Shown here: positions 55,815 to 64,000 of the stretch, piece by piece
How positions within the stretch are numbered: the stretch's first letter is position 1
How the letters are laid out: every line of letters begins with the position of its first letter
DNA from: an uncultured Sulfurovum sp.
Lineage (GTDB): Bacteria > Campylobacterota > Campylobacteria > Campylobacterales > Sulfurovaceae
Assembly: GCA_902727895.1 (NCBI GenBank)
Contig: CACVAP010000093.1
Coordinates: 106,353 to 170,352, forward strand
Direction of reading: 5' to 3'
Length of the DNA: 64,000 nucleotides
The notes under the pieces: model-generated
The model's database searches: none
Told to the model about the DNA's origin: nothing
What the model saw: the letters and a program-made list of their open reading frames with translations, nothing else
Translations under genes and position numbers: made by a program

Positions 55815-57755
55815 ATGTTTAACTTAACCATATTATCAAGACTTCGTTTTATTTCTATCATTGCTATTTTATTTTTTATATTACATATGACTATTAACTA
55901 TGTCTTTACCAAAAGTACCATTAATTCTGTACACAATATAACTGGAAAAAGATTAAATATCTCTAACTATGATAAACAGAACCTTCAATTAATTGAAGAA
56001 CTTATAAGAGTGTTTGAAGATGCTGCTCGTATGGCAGAAGCAAATTACTTACTTATTGCTAATCATAAAAAAACACTTATCCTCAATAATTTAGAAGCAT
56101 CCAAAGCTTTGGGTAGAGACAAAAATATCACAAAAGTTTCTTCTGAATTTAAAGAGTTTTTTCTCCATTCTCATACCATTACACAGACCTTTATTAAACA
56201 AGTAACAGAAAATGAATCTTTAGTTGACGATGGTAGTCCTGAAGAACTACAACATAAAAGACGTATACAGTATGCAGTCTTCAAAGAAATGGAAAGAGGT
56301 TCTAGACAAAAACTTGAAAATGCTAAACAATTACTAGATACTAAAAATCATAGTTATTTTATTTTCACTTTAATTTTGTCCTTATCTGGTCTATTCATTG
56401 TTTCGACATTAACTTACTTTTTATACAAGCATATCCAACGTAGATTTCGTAAAGTTCAGTATATGTTAAAAAATTTAAATACTCATACTCCTGATTTCAC
56501 GAAAGAGGTAACAGCAGAATACTCAGATGAGATTGGCACTGTTGTAGATCAATTCAATGAACTAAACCATAAGCTTGAAAAAGATTATAAAATTCTAAAT
56601 AAACTAAAAATAAAAGCTGAAGATACGGCTAAACTAAAATCAGAATTTTTAGCTAATATGAGTCATGAAATACGTACACCTATGAATGGTATTATAGGAA
56701 TGTCATACCTCGCTCTCCAAACAGACCTTAATGATAAGCAAAGAGACTTTATTGAAAAAATAGATAATTCAGCCAAAAACCTCTTAGGTATTATTAACAA
56801 TATTTTAGATATTTCAAAAATAGAGGCTGACAAGCTAACGCTAGAGAAGATTAACTTTAAGCTACACGAAGTTATTGATGATTCTATTAGTCTCTTACAG
56901 TTTAAAATGGAAGAAAAAGATCTCAGCTTTGAATTAAACTATGAGGAGAGTATATCTACACTTTATTATGGGGATTCTTTACGCCTTTCTCAAATACTTA
57001 ACAATCTACTCTCAAATGCTGTCAAGTTTACCTCTAAAGGTAAAATTTCTCTCTTTGTCTCAAAGGTTAACCAAAATCGCTTTCAATTTAAAATTAAAGA
57101 CACAGGAAAAGGATTAACTAAAGAAGAACAAAAAAAGATTTTTAAAGCTTTTACACAAGCTGATGCAACTTCTAGCCGTCAATATGAAGGAACAGGTCTT
57201 GGATTAACTATTTCTAAACAATTAGTTGAAATGATGAATGGTAAAATCTGGGTAGATAGTACTTACAATAAAGGTAGTTCATTTATTTTTGAAATAGAGC
57301 TAAAAGAGTTAGTAGATAAATATACCACTAAAGTTTCCCCTATAGAGACCTATACCGAAACACTTCCTACAGACCTTAACTTACTTGAAGGGAAACGTAT
57401 TTTGGTAGCTGAAGATAATTTCATAAACCAAGAGATTATTATAGGGTTACTTGAAAACTCTCAAATTATTATTGATATTGCAGAAAATGGAGAAGAAGCA
57501 ATTGCATTACATAAAAAGAATAACTATAATATCATTCTAATGGACATTCAAATGCCTATTCTTGATGGTTATGAAGCAGCTAAAATTATTAGAGAGACTG
57601 ATCTAGATATTCCTATTATTGCTGTTAGTGCCTCAGCAATGAAAGAAGACATAGAAAAGACCATAGAATCAGGAATGAATGACCACTTAAAAAAGCCTAT
57701 TGATGTCACTAAACTATACGAGATGCTCCTGAACTATGCTCTTTTAAAGGATTAA
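55815..57755 (+). CDS. hybrid sensor histidine kinase
   Basis: 646 residues. Two membrane helices (about 11-30 and 181-204) flank a helical periplasmic domain. A HAMP-like region is followed by HisKA with His284 in [19 protein letters not shown], a HATPase domain ([43 protein letters not shown]) and a C-terminal receiver from about 525 with Asp in [14 protein letters not shown]. It senses a periplasmic signal and would phosphorylate HPt/regulator partners. Its last 47 bases overlap, on the other strand, the end of the OmpR-type regulator gene. Confidence 0.93.
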   Translation: MFNLTILSRLRFISIIAILFFILHMTINYVFTKSTINSVHNITGKRLNISNYDKQNLQLIEELIRVFEDAARMAEANYLLIANHKKTLILNNLEASKALGRDKNITKVSSEFKEFFLHSHTITQTFIKQVTENESLVDDGSPEELQHKRRIQYAVFKEMERGSRQKLENAKQLLDTKNHSYFIFTLILSLSGLFIVSTLTYFLYKHIQRRFRKVQYMLKNLNTHTPDFTKEVTAEYSDEIGTVVDQFNELNHKLEKDYKILNKLKIKAEDTAKLKSEFLANMSHEIRTPMNGIIGMSYLALQTDLNDKQRDFIEKIDNSAKNLLGIINNILDISKIEADKLTLEKINFKLHEVIDDSISLLQFKMEEKDLSFELNYEESISTLYYGDSLRLSQILNNLLSNAVKFTSKGKISLFVSKVNQNRFQFKIKDTGKGLTKEEQKKIFKAFTQADATSSRQYEGTGLGLTISKQLVEMMNGKIWVDSTYNKGSSFIFEIELKELVDKYTTKVSPIETYTETLPTDLNLLEGKRILVAEDNFINQEIIIGLLENSQIIIDIAENGEEAIALHKKNNYNIILMDIQMPILDGYEAAKIIRETDLDIPIIAVSASAMKEDIEKTIESGMNDHLKKPIDVTKLYEMLLNYALLKD

Positions 57756-58437
57756 ACCTATAACCCTCTCCATAGATATTAAGTACTGATTCTTTAGGAA
57801 TTTTTTTTCTTAATAATTTTACTAAAGCTCTGACTTGTCCAGCATCATAGCTTTTGTCAAAATCTTCATAAGAGATATAATCAAAAATTTCAAAAAATGT
57901 AAATACTTTATTTTCATTAGTTGATAATAATTTCAATAAGCGTCTTTCATTTTTAGTCAATTTCACTTCAATACTGTTTTCATAAAGCTTTTCGGTATCA
58001 AAATTCCATATATGCTCTTCATCTAAAGAAAATATTTTTTCTGAAGCTACTTCATCTTCTCTTGATGCTAAAACTTCACTTTTTGCTTTTAACAAGGCTT
58101 CTTTTAATATTTTAGGATCAATGGGCTTTAAAATATATTTAATCAAATATAACTCAATTGCTTGTAGTAGCTTATCTTGTTCCCCGTAGGCTGTGGTAAT
58201 AATAATTTTAACTTTACTATCAGCTTCCCTAATCTTTTTAGCTAAAGAAAGACCATCTACTTTTGGCATATTAATATCAAGTAATATAATATCTGGCTTT
58301 ATATTTAAGTAAAGAGCATATCCTTCTTCACCATCATGGGCTAAATGAACCCTATCTACTTCTTCATTAATTAAATCTAAATATATCTCTTGTATATCTT
58401 TATCATCTTCTATATATAGTAAACTAATTTTATTCAT
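57709..58437 (-). CDS. OmpR-family response regulator
   Basis: 242 residues. Receiver domain with Asp54 in [12 protein letters not shown] and the conserved Lys in ILKPIDP; winged-helix DNA-binding domain at about 150-235 with [20 protein letters not shown] and GEGYRFNP. It is convergent with the hybrid kinase and overlaps it tail to tail. It is a likely transcriptional output of the same island, but cognate pairing is not shown. Confidence 0.9.
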   Translation of the reverse strand: MNKISLLYIEDDKDIQEIYLDLINEEVDRVHLAHDGEEGYALYLNIKPDIILLDINMPKVDGLSLAKKIREADSKVKIIITTAYGEQDKLLQAIELYLIKYILKPIDPKILKEALLKAKSEVLASREDEVASEKIFSLDEEHIWNFDTEKLYENSIEVKLTKNERRLLKLLSTNENKVFTFFEIFDYISYEDFDKSYDAGQVRALVKLLRKKIPKESVLNIYGEGYRFNPLKEHSSGASRIV

Positions 58438-58580
58438 TTTTTAAATTTTTCTCTCTTTCACGGATATTCTAACTAAAACAAGGCTGAATTATCTTAGATA
58501 ACTTTTGCAAATTATATCTATTTTCATTATTATGACCAATTCAGAAGTTATACTTCTTCAAATGAAAAAGGACAACAAAC

Positions 58581-59129
58581 ATGAAAACAATTAAAAAACT
58601 TCTGGCTTTCGGACTACTACTTACATCTACTATTACAGCAAATGCTAATGACTATGCTCTACTGAATAGCTACCCTTTATTAAATGATATGAAAATGGTA
58701 AAAAAAGAGCAACTTCTTCTTAAGAATATGCGTACATTAATTAGTGACCGTAAAAATAACAATAAAAATCAACTGGCAGAACAAAAAAAAGCTTTCACAA
58801 CTATTATTACTGGACTTTCAGAGGGTGATATAGCCTTAAATTTACATGGTACAGAACTTGTATTTCTAAAAAATAAAATAAAAACAATTCAACTACTTTG
58901 GTCTCAAGAAAAAAGAATCTTAGACTCAGCAATCAATAATAAAATGTATGTAAATGATGCTTATGCAACAATTGATGGTCTAACAAAACACTTAGATGTC
59001 TTAAATAAGCTATACAAACAATCTTATGAAAGATATAAGAAAAATTCGGTAATGAAGTCTCTTGTAAACTCATATATGAGAAAAACTATTCCTTCAGAAC
59101 CAATGTATGCAATGAATATTGTAAAATAA
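58581..59129 (+). CDS. exported helical protein, possibly PilJ-like
   Basis: 182 residues with a signal peptide (MKTIKKLLAFGLLLTSTITANA). The mature part is predicted to be helical, with LNSYPLLNDMKMVKKEQLLL and LHGTELVFLKNKIKTIQLLW. This loosely resembles the PilJ/NarX ligand-binding helical bundle. A good AAAGGA ribosome-binding site precedes it. Its function is unknown; the position next to a two-component system fits a soluble sensor or binding protein. Confidence 0.6.
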   Translation: MKTIKKLLAFGLLLTSTITANANDYALLNSYPLLNDMKMVKKEQLLLKNMRTLISDRKNNNKNQLAEQKKAFTTIITGLSEGDIALNLHGTELVFLKNKIKTIQLLWSQEKRILDSAINNKMYVNDAYATIDGLTKHLDVLNKLYKQSYERYKKNSVMKSLVNSYMRKTIPSEPMYAMNIVK

Positions 59130-59141
59130 AGATAGAAATAT

Positions 59142-59648
59142 TTAAATTTCTATCTCTCGCTTAGTCCACTCTTTTTTACTAAGTTCCCTAAAGTAATGTG
59201 CCACTTCAAAAGAACTATTTTCAACTATAACTACAGCACATTCACTTAGAGGTTTTTCCCTCGCACAAACTTCACCTGGATTAATAAACAAAGTTTTGTT
59301 TGATAACGATGCTTCAAACATATGGGTATGTCCTGATACAACCATATCAACATCAGCAGCCATAAAATATGGCATATGCATCATTTTAATTTTTAAATCT
59401 TCTATTTTAAAGTAATGAGGTTCTTGAAAAATATTATATTGTCCATCTAAAGAAATAAGTGCTGTATCATTATTCCCATAGACACAGGCATAAGGGAGAC
59501 CTGTATCAACTAACATTTGAAGATGTTCTTCTAACATAATGTCTCCAGCATGTAAAAGATACTCTACTCCTAAGGAAAGTAAATGTTCAATGGCATCCTT
59601 ATGCAGTGTCGTTTTTGTGTGACTATCTGAGAGAATACCAATTTTCAT
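59142..59648 (-). CDS. YfcE/MJ0936-type metallophosphoesterase
   Basis: 168 residues. MKIGILSDSHTKTTLHKDAI, HAGDIM, VYGNNDT and VVSGHTHMF form the metal-binding motifs of the calcineurin-like fold. A longer frame to 59768 exists, but it runs through topA; the ATG at 59648 restores the family's N-terminus and lies four bases after the topA stop. Members hydrolyse phosphodiesters, with Mn2+ typical. Its natural substrate is unknown. Confidence 0.9.
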   Translation of the reverse strand: MKIGILSDSHTKTTLHKDAIEHLLSLGVEYLLHAGDIMLEEHLQMLVDTGLPYACVYGNNDTALISLDGQYNIFQEPHYFKIEDLKIKMMHMPYFMAADVDMVVSGHTHMFEASLSNKTLFINPGEVCAREKPLSECAVVIVENSSFEVAHYFRELSKKEWTKREIEI

Positions 59649-59652
59649 AATA

Positions 59653-61914
59653 CTACTTTTCCTCTTTTTTAACTTCAGCTTCTTTACTTGCAGGTAAACC
59701 TTTTTGTTTATCTGCTGGAACAGCTTCTGACCATTTACATTTTTTGTCGATACAATCGTAAACTTCACCAGTTTTCAATACTTTATGAACTACCATACTT
59801 TCACATTCTGGACATTTTCTATCCAGTGGTTCTCCATTCGAAATAAAACGACATTTAGGGTAGTTAGAACAACCAAAAAACTTACCACGTTTCCCTTCTT
59901 TCTCATGAATTTTCGATCCACATTTAGGACAAGGAACATCCAATTCTCTAGGAGGGATTAAAGGTTGTGCATTTTTACATTTTGGATAAGCTGAACATGC
60001 ATAAAACTTACCACGACTGCTGTCTTTTATAACCATCATCTCACCACATTTTTCACATGGTCTATCTGTTAACTCTGGCTCTGGTGGTGCATTTCCATCT
60101 AAATCTGTCGTGTATTTACACTTAGGAAAGTTACTACAAGCAATAAACTCACCATAACGCCCTTTTCTTCTGAGTAATTCATGTCCACATTTTGGACACA
60201 TCTCACCTGTGGGAATTGCCATTTTTTGACTTTTGATATTTTCTTTACCATCAGTAATTTTTTTCATGAAAGGATCATAAAAGGCAGTTAGTACTTTTTG
60301 CCAGTCAAGCTTACCTTCATCAACCTCATCAAGATCAGCTTCCATATTGGAAGTGAATGAAGAGTCAACAATTTCAGCAAAATGTTCTTCTAGCATCTCA
60401 ATAACAGTAAAAGCTACTTCAGTTGGATGAATTCTTTTTTTCTCTAATTCAATATATTTACGTGTTTGTAAAATAGTAATGGTAGGCGCATAAGTACTTG
60501 GACGACCAATTCCTAATGACTCAAGTTTTTTAATAAGACTTGCTTCATTATAACGTGCTGGTGGCTCAGTATAATGTTGTTCAGGTTTAATGTCATCTAA
60601 AATAACTTTTTGACCTTTTTTCAATTCTGGTAAAAGTTTATCTTTTTCACTATAGCCTGTTACTCTGTAAAAACCATCAAAAAGTAATTTACGTCCAGAA
60701 GCTTTAAAGGTAGATTTTTGACCTTTAAAAAGAAGTGTTTGTGATTCAAGACGTGCTTCTGTCATTTGACATGCTAAAAAACGGTTATAAATTAAACGGT
60801 AAAGTTTAAATTCATCAGCACCTAGATAATCTTTAGCAACCACAGGAGGGAAATCTACTCTTGTAGGACGAATAGCCTCATGTGCTTCTTGTGCACCTTT
60901 TGATGAAGTAACATACGATTTTGCTTTAGCAGGTAAATAGTCATCACCAAAGTTAGACTGAATGTACTCTCTTGCAGAAGCCACAGCCTCTTTCGCTAAG
61001 TTCATACTGTCCGTTCTCATGTAGGTAATAACCCCCATGTTCCCTTTGTCAGTTTTTACACCTTCATAAAGCTTTTGAGCTACCATCATGGTCTTTTTAG
61101 GTGAAAATCCTAACTGTGTTGAAGCAGCTTGCTGCAAAGTTGATGTCATAAAAGGCGCTGGAGTTTTACTCTTACGCTCTTTCTTTTCTAAAGATTCCAC
61201 CACAAAATTTTCTTTAACAGCAGACTGAGTAATCTCTGTAGCCATTGCTTCATTTTTAATGGTCATCTTATCCATTTTTAAACCATCAAAAGAATAAATA
61301 CTAGACTCTATATTTTTTTCAAAAAGCCCCTCAATTGTCCAATATTCTTCTGGCTTAAAGGCTTTAATCTCACGTTCACGGTCAATAACAATTTTTAAAG
61401 ATGAACTCTGAACACGTCCAGCACTCAGTCCTTTTTGAATCTTAGAAGCCAAAAGTGGAGAAAGCTTATACCCTACTATACGGTCAAGCAATCTTCTTGC
61501 TTGCTGTGCATTAACAGAATCCATATCTAGTTTACGTGGATTATCTAAGGCATGCTGAATTGCCGTCTTAGTAATTTCATGAAAAACAATACGTGGTAAA
61601 GACTCTGGTTCTTTCTTAATTGCCATTGCAATGTGCCAACCAATCGCTTCACCCTCACGATCTTCATCAGTTGCGATGTAAATGGTTTCAGCTTCTTTGG
61701 CTAATTTTTTAAGCTCTTTAACCGTAGGGTTTACTTCTCTTGGAATCGAGTACTTTGGTACAAACACACCCTCTTCATCAACAGTAATTCCAAATGAACT
61801 TTTAGGTAAATCTCTAATATGACCTTTTGAGGCAACTACTTTATAGTTCTTACCAAGAAAAGCTGAAATAGTTCGTGCTTTAGCTGGGGACTCTACAATA
61901 ATTAAATTTTTCAT
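59653..61914 (-). CDS. topA: DNA topoisomerase I
   Basis: 753 residues. The Toprim domain (LIIVESPAKARTISAFLGKN, ATDEDREGEAIGWH) precedes the catalytic Tyr region (GVITYMRTDSMNLAKEA). Four C-terminal zinc ribbons follow from about 585: CPKCGHELLRRKG, CEKCGEMMVIKD, CPKCGSKIHEKEG and CPECESMVVHK. It relaxes negative supercoils in the nucleoid. A TTG-type extension to 61956 is not needed; ATG 61914 gives the family start MKNLIIVESPAKA. It is followed closely by the phosphoesterase gene. Confidence 0.96.
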   Translation of the reverse strand: MKNLIIVESPAKARTISAFLGKNYKVVASKGHIRDLPKSSFGITVDEEGVFVPKYSIPREVNPTVKELKKLAKEAETIYIATDEDREGEAIGWHIAMAIKKEPESLPRIVFHEITKTAIQHALDNPRKLDMDSVNAQQARRLLDRIVGYKLSPLLASKIQKGLSAGRVQSSSLKIVIDREREIKAFKPEEYWTIEGLFEKNIESSIYSFDGLKMDKMTIKNEAMATEITQSAVKENFVVESLEKKERKSKTPAPFMTSTLQQAASTQLGFSPKKTMMVAQKLYEGVKTDKGNMGVITYMRTDSMNLAKEAVASAREYIQSNFGDDYLPAKAKSYVTSSKGAQEAHEAIRPTRVDFPPVVAKDYLGADEFKLYRLIYNRFLACQMTEARLESQTLLFKGQKSTFKASGRKLLFDGFYRVTGYSEKDKLLPELKKGQKVILDDIKPEQHYTEPPARYNEASLIKKLESLGIGRPSTYAPTITILQTRKYIELEKKRIHPTEVAFTVIEMLEEHFAEIVDSSFTSNMEADLDEVDEGKLDWQKVLTAFYDPFMKKITDGKENIKSQKMAIPTGEMCPKCGHELLRRKGRYGEFIACSNFPKCKYTTDLDGNAPPEPELTDRPCEKCGEMMVIKDSSRGKFYACSAYPKCKNAQPLIPPRELDVPCPKCGSKIHEKEGKRGKFFGCSNYPKCRFISNGEPLDRKCPECESMVVHKVLKTGEVYDCIDKKCKWSEAVPADKQKGLPASKEAEVKKEEK

Positions 61915-62035
61915 ATATTTTCTATACCACTTTGTATTTTTTTTGCATTGTAACAAAATATATTGATAAAGAGCAAATTATTTATATAGCTGTGACATTT
62001 TTTGATATACTATTAGGAAAAAATGGGAAAACTAT

Positions 62036-63019
62036 ATGGGAAATCTTGATGTAGCTACTTTACTTGTTTTTGTACTCTTCTTTTTTATTGGAATAGGCTC
62101 TATTTACTTATTCAAACTAATTAAATTTGACCCTTTACGTGCAAAACAAAAAAAGACTAGAACCAATAGACAAAAGTGTCGAATAGAAAAGAGAATCATT
62201 CTTAAACAAAACTGGACTGATTATTTCTGGTCTCATTACATGAGGTCTGCATGGATTCTACTCATACTAACTTTTACCATTGCACTTTGTTTTGCTATAG
62301 GAAATATAGTAACTATAATAATAGGTATTCTAATTACTATTATTACTTTTTTCTTTCTACGTTTTGCCATAAAAAGTTATAAAGCTTTTCCAGATAAAGC
62401 AAAAGAAGCACTAAGTACTTTTGAAGCTGAGGTTCATGCTGCTTTAGAAAAAGAAGTTAGTTTTAATGGAGATAACATTCAAAGCTTTACAGACAACGAT
62501 CAAAGATTTGATACTAAGCCTCAAATTTTCTCTTTTCCTATAGGCATAACTAAAATTCCTTTTCCCCCTTATGAAAAAAATGCAAAAAAACACCCAATTA
62601 TCGCAACTAAAAAATTAGAATTTTTAGTCCTTTCTCGTGAATATTTTAGTATCTGTAAAAATGCCTCTAGTTTTAATTTACTTGAACCAGCCCTTGCTCC
62701 TGAAATGAAAGAATGTGCTAGAAAAAAAGGAATTTCAGGAGATTGTCACGAACATTACTATTCTCAAATGAGAAATGTAGAGTATGATGGAGAGAAAGAG
62801 ACAATACGAATTCTCTACTATGATGGAAGAGATGATGTTGAGTTTGCATGTAAGAAACTAGCACCTAATAGGAAAGCAGCACTTAAAGCATTAAAAGAGA
62901 AACTTAGACTAACTGAACGTCAAAGACTTCAGAAAATTGATGAACATGAAAAATATGAAGAAATTTTACAAAGAAGAGAAAGAGAAAATAAAGAAGAGCC
63001 TTCTCCTGATAATTCATAA
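62036..63019 (+). CDS. membrane protein of unknown function
   Basis: 327 residues. One membrane helix at about 8-28 and two at about 70-115 (WILLILTFTIALCFAIGNIV and neighbours) flank a basic linker with RAKQKKTRTNRQKCR. The rest is a soluble domain with cysteines at about 212, 234 and 244 and a Lys/Glu-rich tail. No family is recognised. It stands alone on the plus strand between topA and the soxC promoter. Confidence 0.7.
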   Translation: MGNLDVATLLVFVLFFFIGIGSIYLFKLIKFDPLRAKQKKTRTNRQKCRIEKRIILKQNWTDYFWSHYMRSAWILLILTFTIALCFAIGNIVTIIIGILITIITFFFLRFAIKSYKAFPDKAKEALSTFEAEVHAALEKEVSFNGDNIQSFTDNDQRFDTKPQIFSFPIGITKIPFPPYEKNAKKHPIIATKKLEFLVLSREYFSICKNASSFNLLEPALAPEMKECARKKGISGDCHEHYYSQMRNVEYDGEKETIRILYYDGRDDVEFACKKLAPNRKAALKALKEKLRLTERQRLQKIDEHEKYEEILQRRERENKEEPSPDNS

Positions 63020-63458
63020 TAAGAAATTATACTTGAATCATAAGATACTTTAATAACTTAAAAATTTTCAAAAAAAGTAAAATTCTTCTCAATTAAAGTT
63101 TTAATAGCTTACTTTAGAAGACAATCATTCTATTGACAGCTATAGCGTTAATGGATAGGTATTTAATTATGTTTAAAATCTTCACAGTTTATGTTTTCTC
63201 TTTATATTGTCACAGTTTAACACAATAACAAAAGTTAGACTGTTTCATATGTACACAAGGGGTAAAATTTAATATATCCATAAATAAAACTGAAATATTA
63301 ATTAAATAAAAATCATTTTTTTTGATTATTAATGTAATTAGGGGCTTTTATAGCTTAGAATATAACTTTAAATTATAATATATAATCAAAAAATGAACTT
63401 ATAATCATGATAAGCTCTACATATCATTATTACTTATGAAAAATATAAATAAAATTAC

Positions 63459-63487
63459 TTGACATTTAAAAAAGCTTGCCATATAAT
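63459..63487 (+). promoter_or_regulatory. consensus sigma-70 promoter for soxC
   Basis: TTGACA (63459-63464), 17 bases, then TATAAT (63482-63487): both boxes are exact consensus at the ideal spacing. The soxC ATG is 55 bases downstream, behind an AAGGAGG ribosome-binding site at 63532. The rest of the 63020-63542 gap is AT-rich and shows no other gene. Confidence 0.75.
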
Positions 63488-63542
63488 TTATTCGTTCAGA
63501 GTATTTCTCTATTATAAATACCAAAATCTTTAAGGAGGACAA

Positions 63543-64000
63543 ATGACTAAAATTACTAAAGACTCAATGTCTACAGAAGTTTCTACTAATGAAACGTCTG
63601 AAGAACTTATGAGTAGAAGAAATTTTTTCAGAAAAGCTGCGACCTATTCGGCATCTGCAGTAGTTGCTACATCTGTGTTAAACGCTTCTGGTGATTATGC
63701 ACCAAGTGGGCATGACGGACATATTAAACCAACCCCAGAGGATGATTTAAATATCATAGAACATAAACCATGGAGTTTAGAGTTTGGTGCACCAGTAACG
63801 TCTAATCTTTACGGTATGCCATCACCTTATGAGCATAAGGTTACAAGAAGAACAACACCTATTCTTTCTTCAGGAAATATGAGAGCTTCGATTGCTGTAA
63901 CACCTATTCAAGATGCTTGTGGAATTATTACACCAAATGGTCTTTTCTTTAACAGACACCATGGTGGTACACCAGACATTGATCCTAACCAACACAGACT
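63543..64000 (+). CDS. soxC: sulfite/sulfane dehydrogenase molybdoprotein SoxC, 5' part
   Basis: The first 152 codons are in the window; the frame stays open to the end. A twin-arginine signal, MSRRNFFRKAATYSASAVVA, marks export of a folded cofactor protein. The mature start matches SoxC: HKPWSLEFGAPVTSNLYGMP, SPYEHKVTRRTTPIL, ITPNGLFFNRHHGGTPDIDP. SoxC with cytochrome SoxD forms the periplasmic sulfane dehydrogenase of the Sox thiosulfate pathway. The molybdopterin cysteine lies beyond the window. It is presumably the first gene of a soxCD-type operon. Confidence 0.88.
   Translation, partial: MTKITKDSMSTEVSTNETSEELMSRRNFFRKAATYSASAVVATSVLNASGDYAPSGHDGHIKPTPEDDLNIIEHKPWSLEFGAPVTSNLYGMPSPYEHKVTRRTTPILSSGNMRASIAVTPIQDACGIITPNGLFFNRHHGGTPDIDPNQHR

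Noticed and set aside
59649-59768. Longer start for the metallophosphoesterase
   Set aside because: The extra 40 residues are basic, lie within topA in another frame and precede the family start MKIGILSDSH.
61915-61956. Upstream start for topA
   Set aside because: The family N-terminus begins at MKNLIIVESPAKA; the extension has no homology-like character.

Overview
The window is AT-rich, densely coded DNA of a sulfur-oxidising Campylobacterota bacterium (epsilonproteobacterium), most likely Arcobacteraceae. Supporting signs are futalosine-type menaquinone synthesis (mqnD), a short MurB, the recA / eno / small coiled-coil gene neighbourhood, a flavocytochrome c sulfide dehydrogenase-type flavoprotein and a SoxC start. 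The family-level assignment is an inference from sequence character, not from a search.

Layout. (1) 1-1044: 3' end of an SdrD-B-like surface protein with a C-terminal membrane anchor, closed by a hairpin that serves both strands. (2) 1068-19108: a long, mostly minus-strand Wzx/Wzy-type polysaccharide locus. It starts with a WecC-type UDP-sugar dehydrogenase and RmlA/RmlB, continues with two 3,4-ketoisomerases, an ankyrin-tailed sugar N-formyltransferase and a DegT aminotransferase (together a dTDP-Qui3NFo/Fuc3NFo route), then flippase, glycosyltransferases and a polymerase. It ends with a pectate-lyase-like protein, a bi-domain oxidoreductase and a heparinase-like protein; one acyltransferase lies on the opposite strand. 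(3) 19375-23487: tpx and a three-gene cassette of unknown function with a probable leaderless first gene. (4) 23701-30666: murB and mqnD preceded by a DNA methyltransferase / PD-(D/E)XK protein pair, then mgtE. (5) 30872-35098: an unknown membrane protein, an FccB/SoxF-like flavoprotein, an MFS carrier and a 51-residue Cys protein. (6) 35271-49676: recA, a complete Pel exopolysaccharide operon in the order C-D-E-F-G-A-B, then eno and its small partner, so the Pel operon sits inside the usually contiguous recA-eno block. (7) 49729-59129: a cation/proton antiporter and bioB, a repeat-rich envelope protein, a rhodanese-like protein without its cysteine paired with a TlpA-like protein, and a signalling island (response regulator, HPt, PstS-like periplasmic protein, hybrid kinase, OmpR-type regulator). 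(8) 59142-64000: a YfcE-type phosphoesterase, topA, an unknown membrane protein, and the start of soxC behind a perfect TTGACA-17-TATAAT promoter.

How it fits together: two separate extracellular polysaccharide systems are encoded 17 kb apart, a heteropolysaccharide with a formylated dideoxyamino sugar and a cationic Pel-type matrix polymer. Both come with enzymes that can cut or modify polymer. Non-ATG starts are frequent; in two genes (pelA and the PstS-like gene) no ATG, GTG or TTG is available at all, and the best start is ATC behind a good ribosome-binding site. No tRNA, rRNA, CRISPR array or intact insertion sequence was seen.
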